Shown here: positions 43,001-55,479 of the stretch, one piece after another
Position numbering within the stretch: the stretch's first letter is position 1
Layout of the letters: each line of letters starts with the position of its first letter
NCBI RefSeq assembly: GCF_029227915.1
Contig: NC_079883.1
Span: 1,736,001 to 1,800,000 of the forward strand
Source: Hydractinia symbiolongicarpus
Taxonomy: Eukaryota > Cnidaria > Hydrozoa > Anthoathecata > Hydractiniidae
Reading direction: 5' to 3'
Length of the DNA: 64,000 nt
Notes under the pieces: generated by a model
Seen by the model: the letters and a program-made list of their open reading frames with translations, nothing else
The model's database searches: none
What the model was told of the DNA's origin: nothing
Made by a program: the position numbers and the translations under genes

Positions 43001-43300
43001 CGATTGACTGTGGCACCTAATTGAACTGATTCTGGACTTTGACGTTATAAATGTGAAAAATGAAAAAAATGGGCTCAACAAATTAACATTCTACTTACTT
43101 TGGGATGACTGCTGGAACTCCGCAGTCACATTGGGCGCTTTGTTAGCTCTTTATTTAAATATTTAGATCAATAAGTCACTTCTTACAGTGGGTCCAATCA
43201 AAGCCGTTAGCGTACGCCGAGGAAATAGAGACAGTTTCTAAAAATACATTTCATTGACTTTCGAACGGTATCAGTCCGTTTGAGTTACAACGGCTGCATC
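40090..43300 (+). repeat. Satellite B dimer HORs, 745-746 bp units
   Basis: CAGTAACACTGAACG occurs at 40141 and 40886 (745 bp), and CAGTCACATTGGGCGCTTTG at 41631, 42377 and 43123 (746 bp each). Two overlapping dimer duplications are therefore present, with only scattered substitutions. Confidence 0.8.
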
Positions 43301-43560
43301 ACATATTAGTACCAACATGTATTTAGCGATATTTTTCTGATACTGCTAGGTTGCATTAATTTTAGAAGTGAAACAATTGACCGTGGGACCTAGTTTAACT
43401 GATTTTGGAAATTTACCTTATAAATGTGATAAATAGGACAATTCGACTCCAACAACTAATATTCTACTTACTTTGGGATGAATTCTGGAACTCCGCAGTA
43501 ACAATGGGCGTTGTGTTAGCTCTTCACTTAAAGATTTAGATCAATAAGTCAGTTTTTACA

Positions 43561-43745
43561 ACTCTGGAGAGGAGGAAGTATTACACTACTGTCAAAAGAC
43601 GGACGAACTATTCAAAAAAGACTTGGAAGTAGTAAAATGAGAACCGAAGCAGACGTTTCCCGACTTTTTGCAAAGCTTATGATGGAGGGAAAGGTCAGCG
43701 CAGCCATAAAATTTCTATCTGAAAATAATGACTCTGGCGTGGGTG
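43561..43745 (+). mobile_element. Retroelement pol-like ORF fragment captured in satellite B, copy 1
   Basis: These 185 bp are not satellite. They interrupt a monomer cleanly between TTTTTACA and GTGGGACCAATC with no loss of satellite bases. The frame from 43562 is open for 61 codons and contains SKDGRTIQKRLGSSK, then EADVSRLFAKLMMEGKVSAA, then IKFLSENNDSGVGG. This pattern (GRTIQ-RL, then FAKLM-EGK-SAA, then LS-N-SGV) resembles the region just upstream of the reverse transcriptase domain in non-LTR (LINE-type) pol proteins of marine invertebrates. That is family recognition from memory, not a search. Both ends are truncated, there are no poly(A) tail or target duplication, and the right edge has GTGGGTG/GTGGG microhomology. 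It is a dead fragment without RT motifs. Confidence 0.72.
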
Positions 43746-45610
43746 GTGGGACCAATCAAAGCCGTTAGCGTACGCCGAAGAAATAGAGACAGTTTCTAAA
43801 AATACATTTCATTGACTTTCGAACGGTATCAGTCCGTTTGAGTTACAACGGCCTCGTCACATATTCATACCACCATGTATTTAGCGAGATTTTCCTGATA
43901 CTACTAGGTTGCATTGGTTTTAAAAGTGAAACTATTGAACGTGGGACCTAATTGAACTGTTCTTGGACTTTCACCTTAGAAATGTCATAAATGGAACAAA
44001 TAGACACCAACAATTATGATTCTTCTTACTTTGGCATAAATGCTGAAACTGCGCAGTTACACTGGACGCTGTGTTAGCTCTTTATTTAAATATTTAGTTC
44101 GATAAGTCATTTTTCAGAGTGGGACCAATCGAAGCCGTTAGTGCGCGCCTAGGAAACAGGAACATTTTGTAAAACAAAACTTCATTGACTTTTGAACGGT
44201 ATCAGTCCGTTTGAGTTACAAAAGTTGTCTCACATATTCGTACCAACATGTACTTAGCGGTATTTTTCCGATATTCCTAGGTTGCTTTGGTTTTAGAAGT
44301 GGAACGATTGACTGTGGCACCTAATTGAACTGATTCTGGACTTTGACGTTATAAATGTGAAAAATGAAAAAAATGGGCTCAACGAATTAACATTCTACTT
44401 ACTTTGGGATGACTGCTGGAACTCCGCAGTCACATTGGGCGCTCTGTTAGCTCTTTATTTAAATATTTAGATCAATAAGTCACTTTTTACAGTGGGACCA
44501 ATCAAAGCCGTTAGCGTACGCCGAGGAAATAGAGACAGTTTCTAAAAATACATTTTATTGACTTTCGAACGGTATCAATCCGTTTGAGTTACAACGGCCT
44601 CGTCACATATTCATACCAACATGTATTTAGCGAGATTTTCCTGATACTACTAGGTTGCATTCGTTTTAAAAGTGAAACTATTGAACGTGGGACCTAGTTG
44701 AACTGTTCTTGGACTTTCACCTTAGAAATGTCATAAATGGAACAAATAGACACCAACAATTATGATTCTTCTTACTTTGGCATAAATGCTGAAACTGCGC
44801 AGTTACACTGGACGCTGTGTTAGCTCTTTATTTGAATATTTAGTTCGATAAGTCATTTTTCAGAGTGGGACCAATCGAAGCCGTTAGTGCGCGCCTAGGA
44901 AATAGGGACATTTTGTAAAACTAAATTTCATTGACTTTTGAACGGTATCAGTCCGTTTGAGTTACAAAAGTTGTGTCACATATTCGTACCAACATGTACT
45001 TAGCGGTATTTTTCCGATATTCCTAGGTTGCATTGGTTTCAGAAGTGGAACGATTGACTGTGGCACCTAATTGAACTGATTCTGGACTTTGACGTTATAA
45101 ATGTGAAAAATAAAAAAAATGGGCTCAACGAATTAACATTCTACTTACTTTGGGATGACTGCTGGAACTCCGCAGTCACATTGGGCGCTTTGTTAGCTCT
45201 TTATTTAAATATTTAGATCAATAAGTCACTTCTTACAGTGGGTCCAATCAAAGCCGTTAGCGTACGCCGAGGAAATAGAGACAGTTTCTAAAAATACATT
45301 TCATTGACTTGCGAACGGTATCAGTCCGTTTGAGTTACAACGGCTGCATCACATATTAGTACGAACATGTATTTAGCGATATTTTTCTGATACTACTAGG
45401 TTGCATTGATTTTAGAAGTGAAACAATTGACCGTGGGACCTAATTGAACTGATTTTGGAAATTTACCTTATAAATGTGATAAATAGGACAATTCGACTCC
45501 AACAACTAATATTCTACTTACTTTGGGATGATTTCTGGAACTCCGCAGTAACAATGGGCGTTGTGTTAGCTCTTCACTTAAAGATTTAGATCAATAAGTC
45601 AGTTTTTACA

Positions 45611-45795
45611 ACTCTGGAGAGGAGGAAGTATTACACTACTGTCAAAAGACGGACGAACTATTCAAAAAAGACTTGGAAGTAGTAAAATGAGAACCGAAGC
45701 AGACGTTTCCCGACTTTTTGCAAAGCTTATGATGGAGGGAAAGGTCAGCGCAGCCATAAAATTTCTATCTGAAAATAATGACTCTGGCGTGGGTG
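45611..45795 (+). mobile_element. Retroelement pol-like ORF fragment captured in satellite B, copy 2
   Basis: It reads as identical to the insert 2050 bp upstream, with the same TTTTTACA and GTGGGACCAATC flanks and the same open frame (from 45612). Two identical breakpoints mean the fragment was copied with the surrounding satellite HOR and not inserted twice. No difference between the two inserts was seen by eye, while the flanking monomers show a few substitutions. Confidence 0.72.
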
Positions 45796-47899
45796 GTGGG
45801 ACCAATCAAAGCCGTTAGCGTACGCCGAAGAAATAGAGACAGTTTCTAAAAATACATTTCATTGACTTTCGAACGGTATCAGTCCGTTTGAGTTACAACG
45901 GCCTCGTCACATATTCATACCACCATGTATTTAGCAAGATTTTCCTGATACCACTAGGTTGCATTGGTTTTAAAAGTGAAACTATTGAACGTGGGACCTA
46001 ATTGAACTGTTCTTGGACTTTCACCTTAGAAATGTCATAAATGGAACAAATAGACACCAACAATTATGATTCTTCTTACTTTGGCATAAATGCTGAAACT
46101 GCGCAGTTACACTGGACGCTGTGTTAGCTCTTTATTTAAATATTTAGTTCGATAAGTCATTTTTCAGAGTGGGACCAATCGAAGCCGTTAGTGCGCGCCT
46201 AGGAAATAGGGACATTTTGTAAAACGAAATTTCATTGACTTTTGAACGGTATCAGTCCGTTTGAGTTACAAAAGTTGTCTCACATATTCGTACCAACATG
46301 TACTTAGCGGTATTTTTCCGATATTCCTAGGTTGCTTTGGTTTTAGAAGTGGAACGATTGACTGTGGCACCTAATTGAACTGATTCTGGACTTTGACGTT
46401 ATAAATATGAAAAATGAAAAAAATGGGCTCAACGAATTAACATTCTACTTACTTTGGGATGACTGCTGGAACTCCGCAGTCACATTGGGCGCTCTGTTAG
46501 CTCTTTATTTAAATATTTAGATCAATGAGTCACTTTTTACAGTGGGACCAATCAAAGCCGTTAGCGTACGCCGAGGAAATAGAGACAGTTTCTAAAAATA
46601 CATTTTATTGACTTTCGAACGGTATCAGTCCGTTTGAGTTACAACGGCCTCGTCACATATTCATACCAACATGTATTTAGCGAGATTTTCCTGATACCAC
46701 TAGGTTGCATTCGTTTTAAAAGTGAAACTATTGAACGTGGGACCTAGTTGAACTGTTCTTGGACTTTCACCTTAAAAATGTCATAAATTGAACAAATAGA
46801 CACCAACAATTATGATTCTTCTTACTTTGGCATAAATGCTGAAACTCCGCAGTTACACTGGACGCTGTGTTAGTTCTTTATTTAAATATTTACTTCGATA
46901 AGTCATTTTTCAGAGTGGGACAAATCGAAGCCGTTAGTGCGCGCCTAGGAAATAGAGACATTTTGTAAAACTAAATTTCATTGACTTTTGAACGGTATCA
47001 GTCGGTTTGAGTTACAACAGGTGTGTCACATATTCGTACCAACATGTACTTAGCGGTATTTTTCCGGTATTTCTAGGTTGTATTGGTTTTAGAAGTGGAA
47101 CGATTGATTGTGGCACCTAATTGAAGTGATTCTGGACTTTGACGTTATAAATGTGAAAAATGAAAAGATTGGGCTCAAAGAATTAACATTCTACTTACTT
47201 TGGGATGACTGCTGGAACTCCGCAGTTACACTGGACGCTGTGTTAGCTCTTTATTTAAATATTTAGTTCGACAAGTCATTTTTCAGAGTGGGACCAATCG
47301 AAGCCGTTAGTGCGCGCCTAGGAAATAGAGACATTTTCTAAACCTACATTTCATTGACTTGCAAACGGTATCAGTCCGTTTGAGTCACAACGGCTGTGTC
47401 ACATATTCATAGCAACATGTGTTTAGCGATATTTTTCTGATACTACTAGGTTGCATTGGTTTTAGAAGTGAAACAATTGACCGTGGGACCTAGTTGAACT
47501 GATTTTGGAAATTTACCTTATAAATGTGATAAATGGGACAATTTGACTCCAACAATTAACATTCTACTTACTTTGGGATGATTTCTGGAACTTCGCAGGA
47601 ACAATGGACGCTGTGTAAGCTCTTTATTGAAAGATTTAGATCAATAAGTCAGTTTTTACAATGGGACAAATCAAAGCCGTCAGCGCGCGCTGAAGAAAGA
47701 GAGACAGTTTCTGAAACTAAATTTCATTGACTTTCGAACGGTATCAGTCCGTTTGAGTCACAACGGCCGTGTCACATATTCATTCTAACATGTGTTTAGC
47801 AATATTTTTCAGATATTGCTAGGATGCATTGGTTTTACAAGTGGAACGATTGACTGTCGGACCTAGTTGATTTATTTTGTACATTTATCTTATAAATGT

Positions 47900-49440
47900 G
47901 ATAAATGGAACAATTAGACACCAATAATTAAGATTCTTCTTACTTTGGCATGAATGCTGAAACTCCGCAGTTACACTGGGCGCTTTTTTAGCTCTTTATT
48001 TAAATATTTTGTTCGATAAGTCATTTTTCAGAGTGGTACCAATCGAAGCCGCTAGTGCGCGGCTAGGAATTAGAAACATTTTCTAAAACTACATTTCATT
48101 GACTTTCGAACGGTATCAGTCCGTTTGAGTCACAACGGCCGTGTCACATATTCATTCTAACATGTGTTTAGCAATATTTTTCAGATATTGCTAGGTTGCA
48201 TTGGTTTTACAAGTGGAACGATTGACTGTCGGACCTAGTTGATTTATTTTGTACATTTATCTTATAAATGTGATAAATGGAACAATTAGACACCAATAAT
48301 TAAGAATCTTCTTACTTTGGCATGAATGCTGAAACTCCGCAGTTACACTGGACGCTGTTTTAGCTCTTTATTTAAATATTTAGATCAATAAGTCACTTTT
48401 TACAGTGGTACCAATCGAAGCCGTAAGCATGCGCTGAAGAAATAGACACAGTTTCTAAAACTAAGTTTCATTGACTTTCGAACGGTATCAGTCCGTTTGA
48501 GTCACAACGGCTGTGTCACATATTCATAGCAACATGTGTTTAGCGATATTTTTCTGATACTACTAGGTTGCATTGGTTTTAGAAGTGAAACAATTGACCG
48601 TGGGACCTAGTTGAACTGATTTTGGAAATTTACCTTATAAATATGATAAATGGGACAATTTGAATCCAACAATTAACATTCTACTTACTTTGGGATGATT
48701 TCTGGAACTCCGCAGTAACAATGGACGCTGTGTAAGCTCTTTATTGAAAGATTTAGATCAATAAGTCAGTTTTTACAGTGGGACAAATCAAAGCCGTCAG
48801 CGCGCGCTGAAGAAAGAGAGACAGTTTCTGAAACTAAATTTCATTGACTTTCGAACGGTATCAGTCCGTTTGAGTTGCAACGGCTGCATCACATATTAGT
48901 AACAACATGTATTTAGCGAGATTTTGCCGATATTACTAGGTTGCATTGGTTTTAAATTGAAACTATTGAACGCGGTACCTAGTTGAACTGATTTTGGAGT
49001 TTTACCTTATAAATGTGATACATGGTACAATTAGACACCAATAATTAAGATTCTTCTTACTTTGGCATGAATGCTGAAACTCTGCAGTTACACTGGGCGC
49101 TGTTTTAGCTCTTTATTTAAATATTTTGTTCGATAAGTCATTTTTCAGAGTGGTACCAATCGAAGCCGCTAGTGCGCGGCTAGGAATTAGAGACATTTTC
49201 TAAAACTACATTTCATTGACTTTCGAACGGTATCAGTCCGTTTGAGTCACAACGGCCGTGTCACATATTCATTCTAACATGTGTTAAGCAATATTTTTCA
49301 GATATTGCTAGGTTGCATTGGTTTTACAAGTGGAACGATTGACTGTCGGACCTAGTTGATTTATTTTGTACATTTATCTTATAAATGTGATAAATGGAAC
49401 AATTAGACACCACTAATTAAGAATCTTCTTACTTTGGCAT
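47900..49440 (+). repeat. Satellite B three-monomer duplication offset 1117 bp
   Basis: The rare GCCGCTAGTGCGCGGCTAGG variant occurs at about 48048 and 49165 (1117 bp, three monomers). Both copies share the following CACAACGGCCGTGTCACAT and ATTCATTCTAACATG variants. Confidence 0.72.
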
Positions 49441-52400
49441 GAATGCTGAAACTCCGCAGTTACACTGGACGCTGTTTTAGCTCCTTATTTAAATATTTAG
49501 TTCAATAAGTCATTTTTCAGAGTGGGACCAACTGAAGCCGTTATTGCGCGCCTAGCAAATGGAGACATTTGAGTTACAACGGTTGAGTCCCATATTCGTA
49601 CCAACATGTACTTTGCGGTATTTTTCTGATATTCCTAGGTTGCATTGGTTTTAGAAGTGGGACGATTGACTGTGGCACCTAATTGAACTGATTCTGGACT
49701 GTGACGTTATAAATGTGATAAATGAAAAAAATGGGCTCAAAGAATTAACATTCTCCTTACTTTGGGATGACTTCTGGAACTCCGCAGTAACACTGAACGC
49801 TGTGTTAGCTCTTTAATTAAAGATTTAGATCAATAATTCAGTTTTTACAGTTGAACCAATCAAAGCCGTTAGCGTGCGCCGAGGAAATAGAGACAGTTTC
49901 TAAAACTACATTTCATTGACTTTCGAACGGTATCAGTCCGTTTGAGTCACAACGGCTGTGTCACATGTTCATACTAACATGTGTTTAGCGATATTTTCCT
50001 GATACTACTGCGTTGCATTGGTTTTAGAAGTGAAACAATTGACCGTGGGACCTAGTTGACCTGATTTTAAAAATTTACCTTATAAATGTGATAAATGGGA
50101 CAATTCGACTCCAACAATTAACATTCTACTTACTTTGGGATGACTTCTGGAACTCTGGAGTTACACTAGACACTGTGTTAGCTCTTTATTTAAATATTTT
50201 GTTCGATAAGTCATTCTTCAGAGTGGGACCAATCGAAGCAGTTAGTGCGCGCCTAGGAAATAGAGACATTTTCTAAAACTACATTTCATTGACTTTCGAA
50301 CGGTATCAGTCCGCTTGATTTACAACTGTTGCGTCACATATTTGTACCAACATGTATTTAGCGAGATTTTCCTGATACTACTAGGTTGCATTGGTTTTAC
50401 AAGTGGAACGATTGACTGTGGGACCTAATTGAACTGATTTTCGACTTTGACATTATTAATGTGATAAATGAAAAAAAATAGACTCAAAGAATTAACATTG
50501 ATCTCACTTTCGTATGACTGCTGGAACTCCGCAGTCACATTGGGCGCTCTGTTAGCTCTTTATTTAAATATTTAGATCAATAAGTCACTTTTTACAGTGG
50601 TACCAATCGAAGCCGTAAGCGCGCGCTGAAGAAATAGACACAGTTTCTAAAACTAAGTTTCATTGACTTTCGAACGGTATCAGTCCGTTTGAGTTACAAC
50701 GGCTGCATCACATATTAGTACCAACATGTAATTAGCGATATTTTTCTGATACTACTAGGTTGCATTGGTTTTAGAAGTGAAACAATTGACCGTGGGACCT
50801 AGTTGAACTGATCTTGGACTTTCACCTTAGAAATGTCATAATCGGAACAAATAGACACCAACAATTATGATTCTTCTTACTTTGGCATAAATACTGAAAC
50901 TCCGCAGTTACACTGGACGTTGTGTTAGCTCTTTATTTAAAGATTTAGATCAATAAGTCAGTTTTTACAGTGGGACCAATCAAAGCCGTTAGCGTACGCC
51001 GAGGAAATAGAGACAATTTCTAAAAATACATTTCACTGACTTTCGAACGGCATCAGTCCGTATGAGTTACAACAGCGTCGTCACATATTCATACCAACAT
51101 GTATTTAGCGAGATTTTCCTGATACTACTAGATTGCATTGGTTTTAAAAGTGAAACAATTGAACGTGGGACCTAGTTGAACTGATCTTGGACTTTCACCT
51201 TAGAAATGTCATAATCGGAACAAATAGACACCAACAATTATGATTCTTCTTCCTTTGGCATAAATGCTGAAACTCCGCAGTTACACTGGACGCTGTGTTA
51301 GCTCTTTGTTTAAATATTTAGTTCGATAAGTCATTTTTCAGAGTGGGACCAATCGAAGCCGTTAGTGCGCGCCTAGGAATTAGAGACATTTTCTAAAACT
51401 ACATTTCATTGACTTTCGAACGGTATCAGTCCGTTTGAGTCACAACGGCCGTGTCACATATTCATTCTAACATGTGTTAAGCAATATTTTTCAGATATTG
51501 CTAGGTTGCATTGGTTTTACAAGTGGAACGATTGACTGTCGGACCTAGTTGATTTATTTTGTACATTTATCTTATAAATGTGATAAATGGAACAATTAGA
51601 CACCACTAATTAAGAATCTTCTTACTTTGGCATGAATGCTGAAACTCCGCAGTTACACTGGACGCTGTTTTAGCTCCTTATTTAAATATTTAGTTCAATA
51701 AGTCATTTTTCAGAGTGGGACCAACTGAAGCCGTTATTGCGCGCCTAGCAAATGGAGACATTTGAGTTACAACGGTTGAGTCACATATTCGTACCAACAT
51801 GTACTTTGCGGTATTTTTCTGATATTCCTAGGTTGCATTGGTTTTAGAAGTGGAACGATTGACTGTGGCACCTAATTGAACTGATTCTGGACTGTGACGT
51901 TATAAATGTGATAAATGAAAAAAATGGGCTCAAAGAATTAACATTCTCCTTACTTTGGGATGACTTCTGGAACTCCGCAGTAACACTGAACGCTGTGTTA
52001 GCTCTTTAATTAAAGATTTAGATCAATAATTCAGTTTTTACAGTTGAACCAATCAAAGCCGTTAGCGTACGCCGAGGAAATAGAGACAGTTTCTGAAACT
52101 ACATTTCATTGAATTTCGAACGGTATCAGTCCGTTTGAGTCACAACGGCTGTGTCACATGTTCATACTAACATGTGTTTAGCGATATTTTTCTGATACTA
52201 CTGCGTTTCATTGGTTTTAGAAGTGAAACAATTGACCGTGGGACCTAGTTGACCTGATTTTAAAAATTTACCTTATAAATGTGATAAATGGGACAATTCG
52301 ACTCCAACAATTAACATTCTACTTACTTTGGAATGACTTCTGGAACTCTGGAGTTACACTAGACACTGTGTTAGCTCTTTATTTAAATATTTTGTTCGAT

Positions 52401-54690
52401 AAGTCATTCTTCAGAGTGGGACCAATCGAAGCAGTTAGTGCGCACCTAGGAAATAGAGACATTTTCTAAAACTACATTTCATTGACTTTCGAACGGTATC
52501 AGTCCGCTTGATTTACAACTGTTGCGTCACATATTTGTACCAACATGTATTTAGCGAGATTTTCCTGATACTACTAGGTTGCATTGGTTTTACAAGTGGA
52601 ACGATTGACTGTGGGACCTAATTGAACTGATTTTCGACTTTGACATTATTAATGTGATAAATGAAAAAAAATAGACTCAAAGAATTAACATTGATCTCAC
52701 TTTCGTATGACTGCTGGAACTCCGCAGTCACATTGGGCGCTCGGTTAGCTCTTTATTTAAATATTTAGATCAATAAGTCACTTTTTACAGTGGTACCAAT
52801 CGAAGCCGTAAGCGCGCGCTGAAGAAATAGACACAGTTTCTAAAACTAAGTTTCATTGACTTTCGAACGGTATCAGTCCGTTTGAGTTACAACGGCTGCA
52901 TCACATATTAGTACCAACATGTAATTAGCGATATTTTTCTGATACTACTAGGTTGCATTGGTTTTAGAAGTGAAACAATTGACCGTGGGACCTAGTTGAA
53001 CTGATCTTGGACTTTCACCTTAGAAATGTCATAATCGGAACAAATAGACACCAACAATTATGATTCTTCTTACTTTGGCATAAATACTGAAACTCCGCAG
53101 TTACACTGGACGTTGTGTTAGCTCTTTATTTAAAGATTTAGATCAATAAGTCAGTTTTTACAGTGGGCCCAATCAAAGCCGTTAGCGTACGCCGAGGAAA
53201 TAGAGACAATTTCTAAAAATACATTTCACTGACTTTCGAACGGTATCAGTCCGTATGAGTTACAACAGCCTCGTCACATATTCATACCAACATGTATTTA
53301 GCGAGATTTTCCTGATACTACTAGATTGCATTGGTTTTAAAAGTGAAACAATTGAACGTGGGACCTAGTTGAACTGATCTTGGACTTTCACCTTAGAAAT
53401 GTCATAATCGGAACAAATAGACACCAACAATTATGATTCTTCTTCCTTTGGCATAAATGCTGAAACTCCGCAGTTACACTGGACGCTGTGTTAGCTCTTT
53501 GTTTAAATATTTAGTTCGATAAGTTATTTTTCAGAGTGGGACCAATCGAAGCCGTTAGTGCGCGCCTAGGAATTAGAGACATTTTCTAAAACTACATTTC
53601 ATTGACTTTCGAACGGTATCAGTCCGTTTGAGTCACAACGGCCGTGTCACATATTCATTCTAACATGTGTTAAGCAATATTTTTCAGATATTGCTAGGTT
53701 GCATTGGTTTTACAAGTGGAACGATTGACTGTCGGACCTAGTTGATTTATTTTGTACATTTATCTTATAAATGTGATAAATGGAACAATTAGACACCACT
53801 AATTAACAATCTTCTTACTTTGGCATGAATGCTGAAACTCCGCAGTTACACTGGACGCTGTTTTAGCTCCTTATTTAAATATTTAGTTCAATAAGTCATT
53901 TTTCAGAGTGGGACCAACTGAAGCCGTTATTGCGCGCCTAGCAAATGGAGACATTTGAGTTACAACGGTTGAGTCACATATTCGTACCAACATGTACTTT
54001 GCGGTATTTTTCTGATATTCCTAGGTTGCATTGGTTTTAGAAGTGGAACGATTGACTGTGGCACCTAATTGAACTGATTCTGGACTGTGACGTTATAAAT
54101 GTGATAAATGAAAAAAATGGGCTCAAAGAATTAACATTCTCCTTACTTTGGGATGACTTCTGGAACTCCGCAGTAACACTGAACGCTGTGTTAGCTCTTT
54201 AATTAAAGATTTAGATCAATAATTCAGTTTTTACAGTTGAACCAATCAAAGCCGTTAGCGTACGCCGAGGAAATAGAGACAGTTTCTAAAACTACATTTC
54301 ATTGACTTTCGAACGGTATCAGTCCGTTTGAGTCACAACGGCTGTGTCACATGTTCATACTAACATGTGTTTAGCGATATTTTTCTGATACTACTGCGTT
54401 GCATTGGTTTTAGAAGTGAAACAATTGACCGTGGGACCTAGTTGACCTGATTTTAAAAATTTACCTTATAAATGTGATAAATGGGACAATTCGACTCCAA
54501 CAATTAACATTCTACTTACTTTGGGATGACTTCTGGAACTCTGGAGTTACACTAGACACTGTGTTAGCTCTTTATTTAAATATTTTGTTCGATAAGTCAT
54601 TCTTCAGAGTGGGACCAATCGAAGCAGTTAGTGCGCGCCTAGAAAATAGAGACATTTTCTAAAACTACATTTTATTGACTTTCGAACGGT
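49190..54690 (+). repeat. Satellite B six-monomer HOR of 2193 bp, about 2.5 copies
   Basis: GTGTTAAGCA occurs at 49281, 51474 and 53667, and the 62-codon frames at 50088, 52281 and 54474, all 2193 bp apart. One monomer of the unit carries a 45-bp deletion, which explains 2193 against six full monomers (~2238). The copies are nearly identical. Strict identity ends near 54690, where a different subtype follows, but related blocks continue to about 57600. Confidence 0.9.
49561..49580 (+). repeat. Shared 45-bp deletion variant of satellite B (representative)
   Basis: GGAGACATTTGAGTTACAAC lacks the ~45 bp between ACATTT and TTTGAG that other monomers carry (the CTTTCGAACGGTATCAGTCC block). The deletion is flanked by TTT microhomology. 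The same allele is seen at about 39921, 51758 and 53951, so it arose once and spread. Confidence 0.8.
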
Positions 54691-55479
54691 ATCAGTCCGT
54701 TTAAGTTACAACGGCCTCGTCACATATTCATACCAACATGTATTTAGCGAGATTTTCTTGATACTACTAGGTTGCATTGGTTTTAAAAGCGGAACGATTG
54801 ACTGTGGGACCTAATTGAACTGATTTTCGACTTTGACATTATAAATGTGATAAATGAAAAAAAATAGACTCAAAGAATTAACATTGATCTCACTTTGGTA
54901 TGACTGCTGGAACTCCGCAGTCACATTGGGCGCTCTGTTAGCTCTTTATTTGAATATTTAGATCAATAAGTCACTTTTTACAGTGGTGCCAATCGAAGCC
55001 GTAAGCGCGCGCTGAAGAAATAGAGACAGTTTCTAAAACTAAATTTCATTGACTTTCGAACCGTATCAGTCCGTTTGATTTACAACGGTTGCGTCACATA
55101 TTAGTACCAACATGTATTTAGCGATATTTTTCTGATACTACTAGGTTGCATTGGTTTTAGAAGTAAAACAATTGACCGTGGGACCTAGTTGAACTAATTT
55201 TAAAAATTTACCTTATAAATGTGATAAATGGGACAATTCGACTCTAACAATTAACATTCTACTTACTTTGGGATGATTTCTGGAACTCCGCAGTAACAAT
55301 GGAAGTTGTGTTAGCTCTTTATTTAAAGATTTAGATCAATAAGTCAGTTTTTACAGTGGGACCAATCAAAGCCGTTAGCGTACGCCGAGGAAATAGAGAC
55401 AGTTTCTAAAAATACATTTCACTGACTTTCGAACGGTATCAGTCCGTATGAGTTACAACGGCCTCGTCACATATTCATA

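Larger units (their letters stand above)
42730..46830 (+). repeat. Satellite B HOR of 2050 bp carrying a foreign insert
   Basis: CATAAATGCTGAAACTGCGC at 42731 and 44781, CAGTCACATTGGG at 43123 and 45173, the insert at 43561 and 45611, and further markers at 44041 and 46091 all lie 2050 bp apart. That length equals five monomers plus the 185-bp insert, so insertion preceded duplication. Confidence 0.88.
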
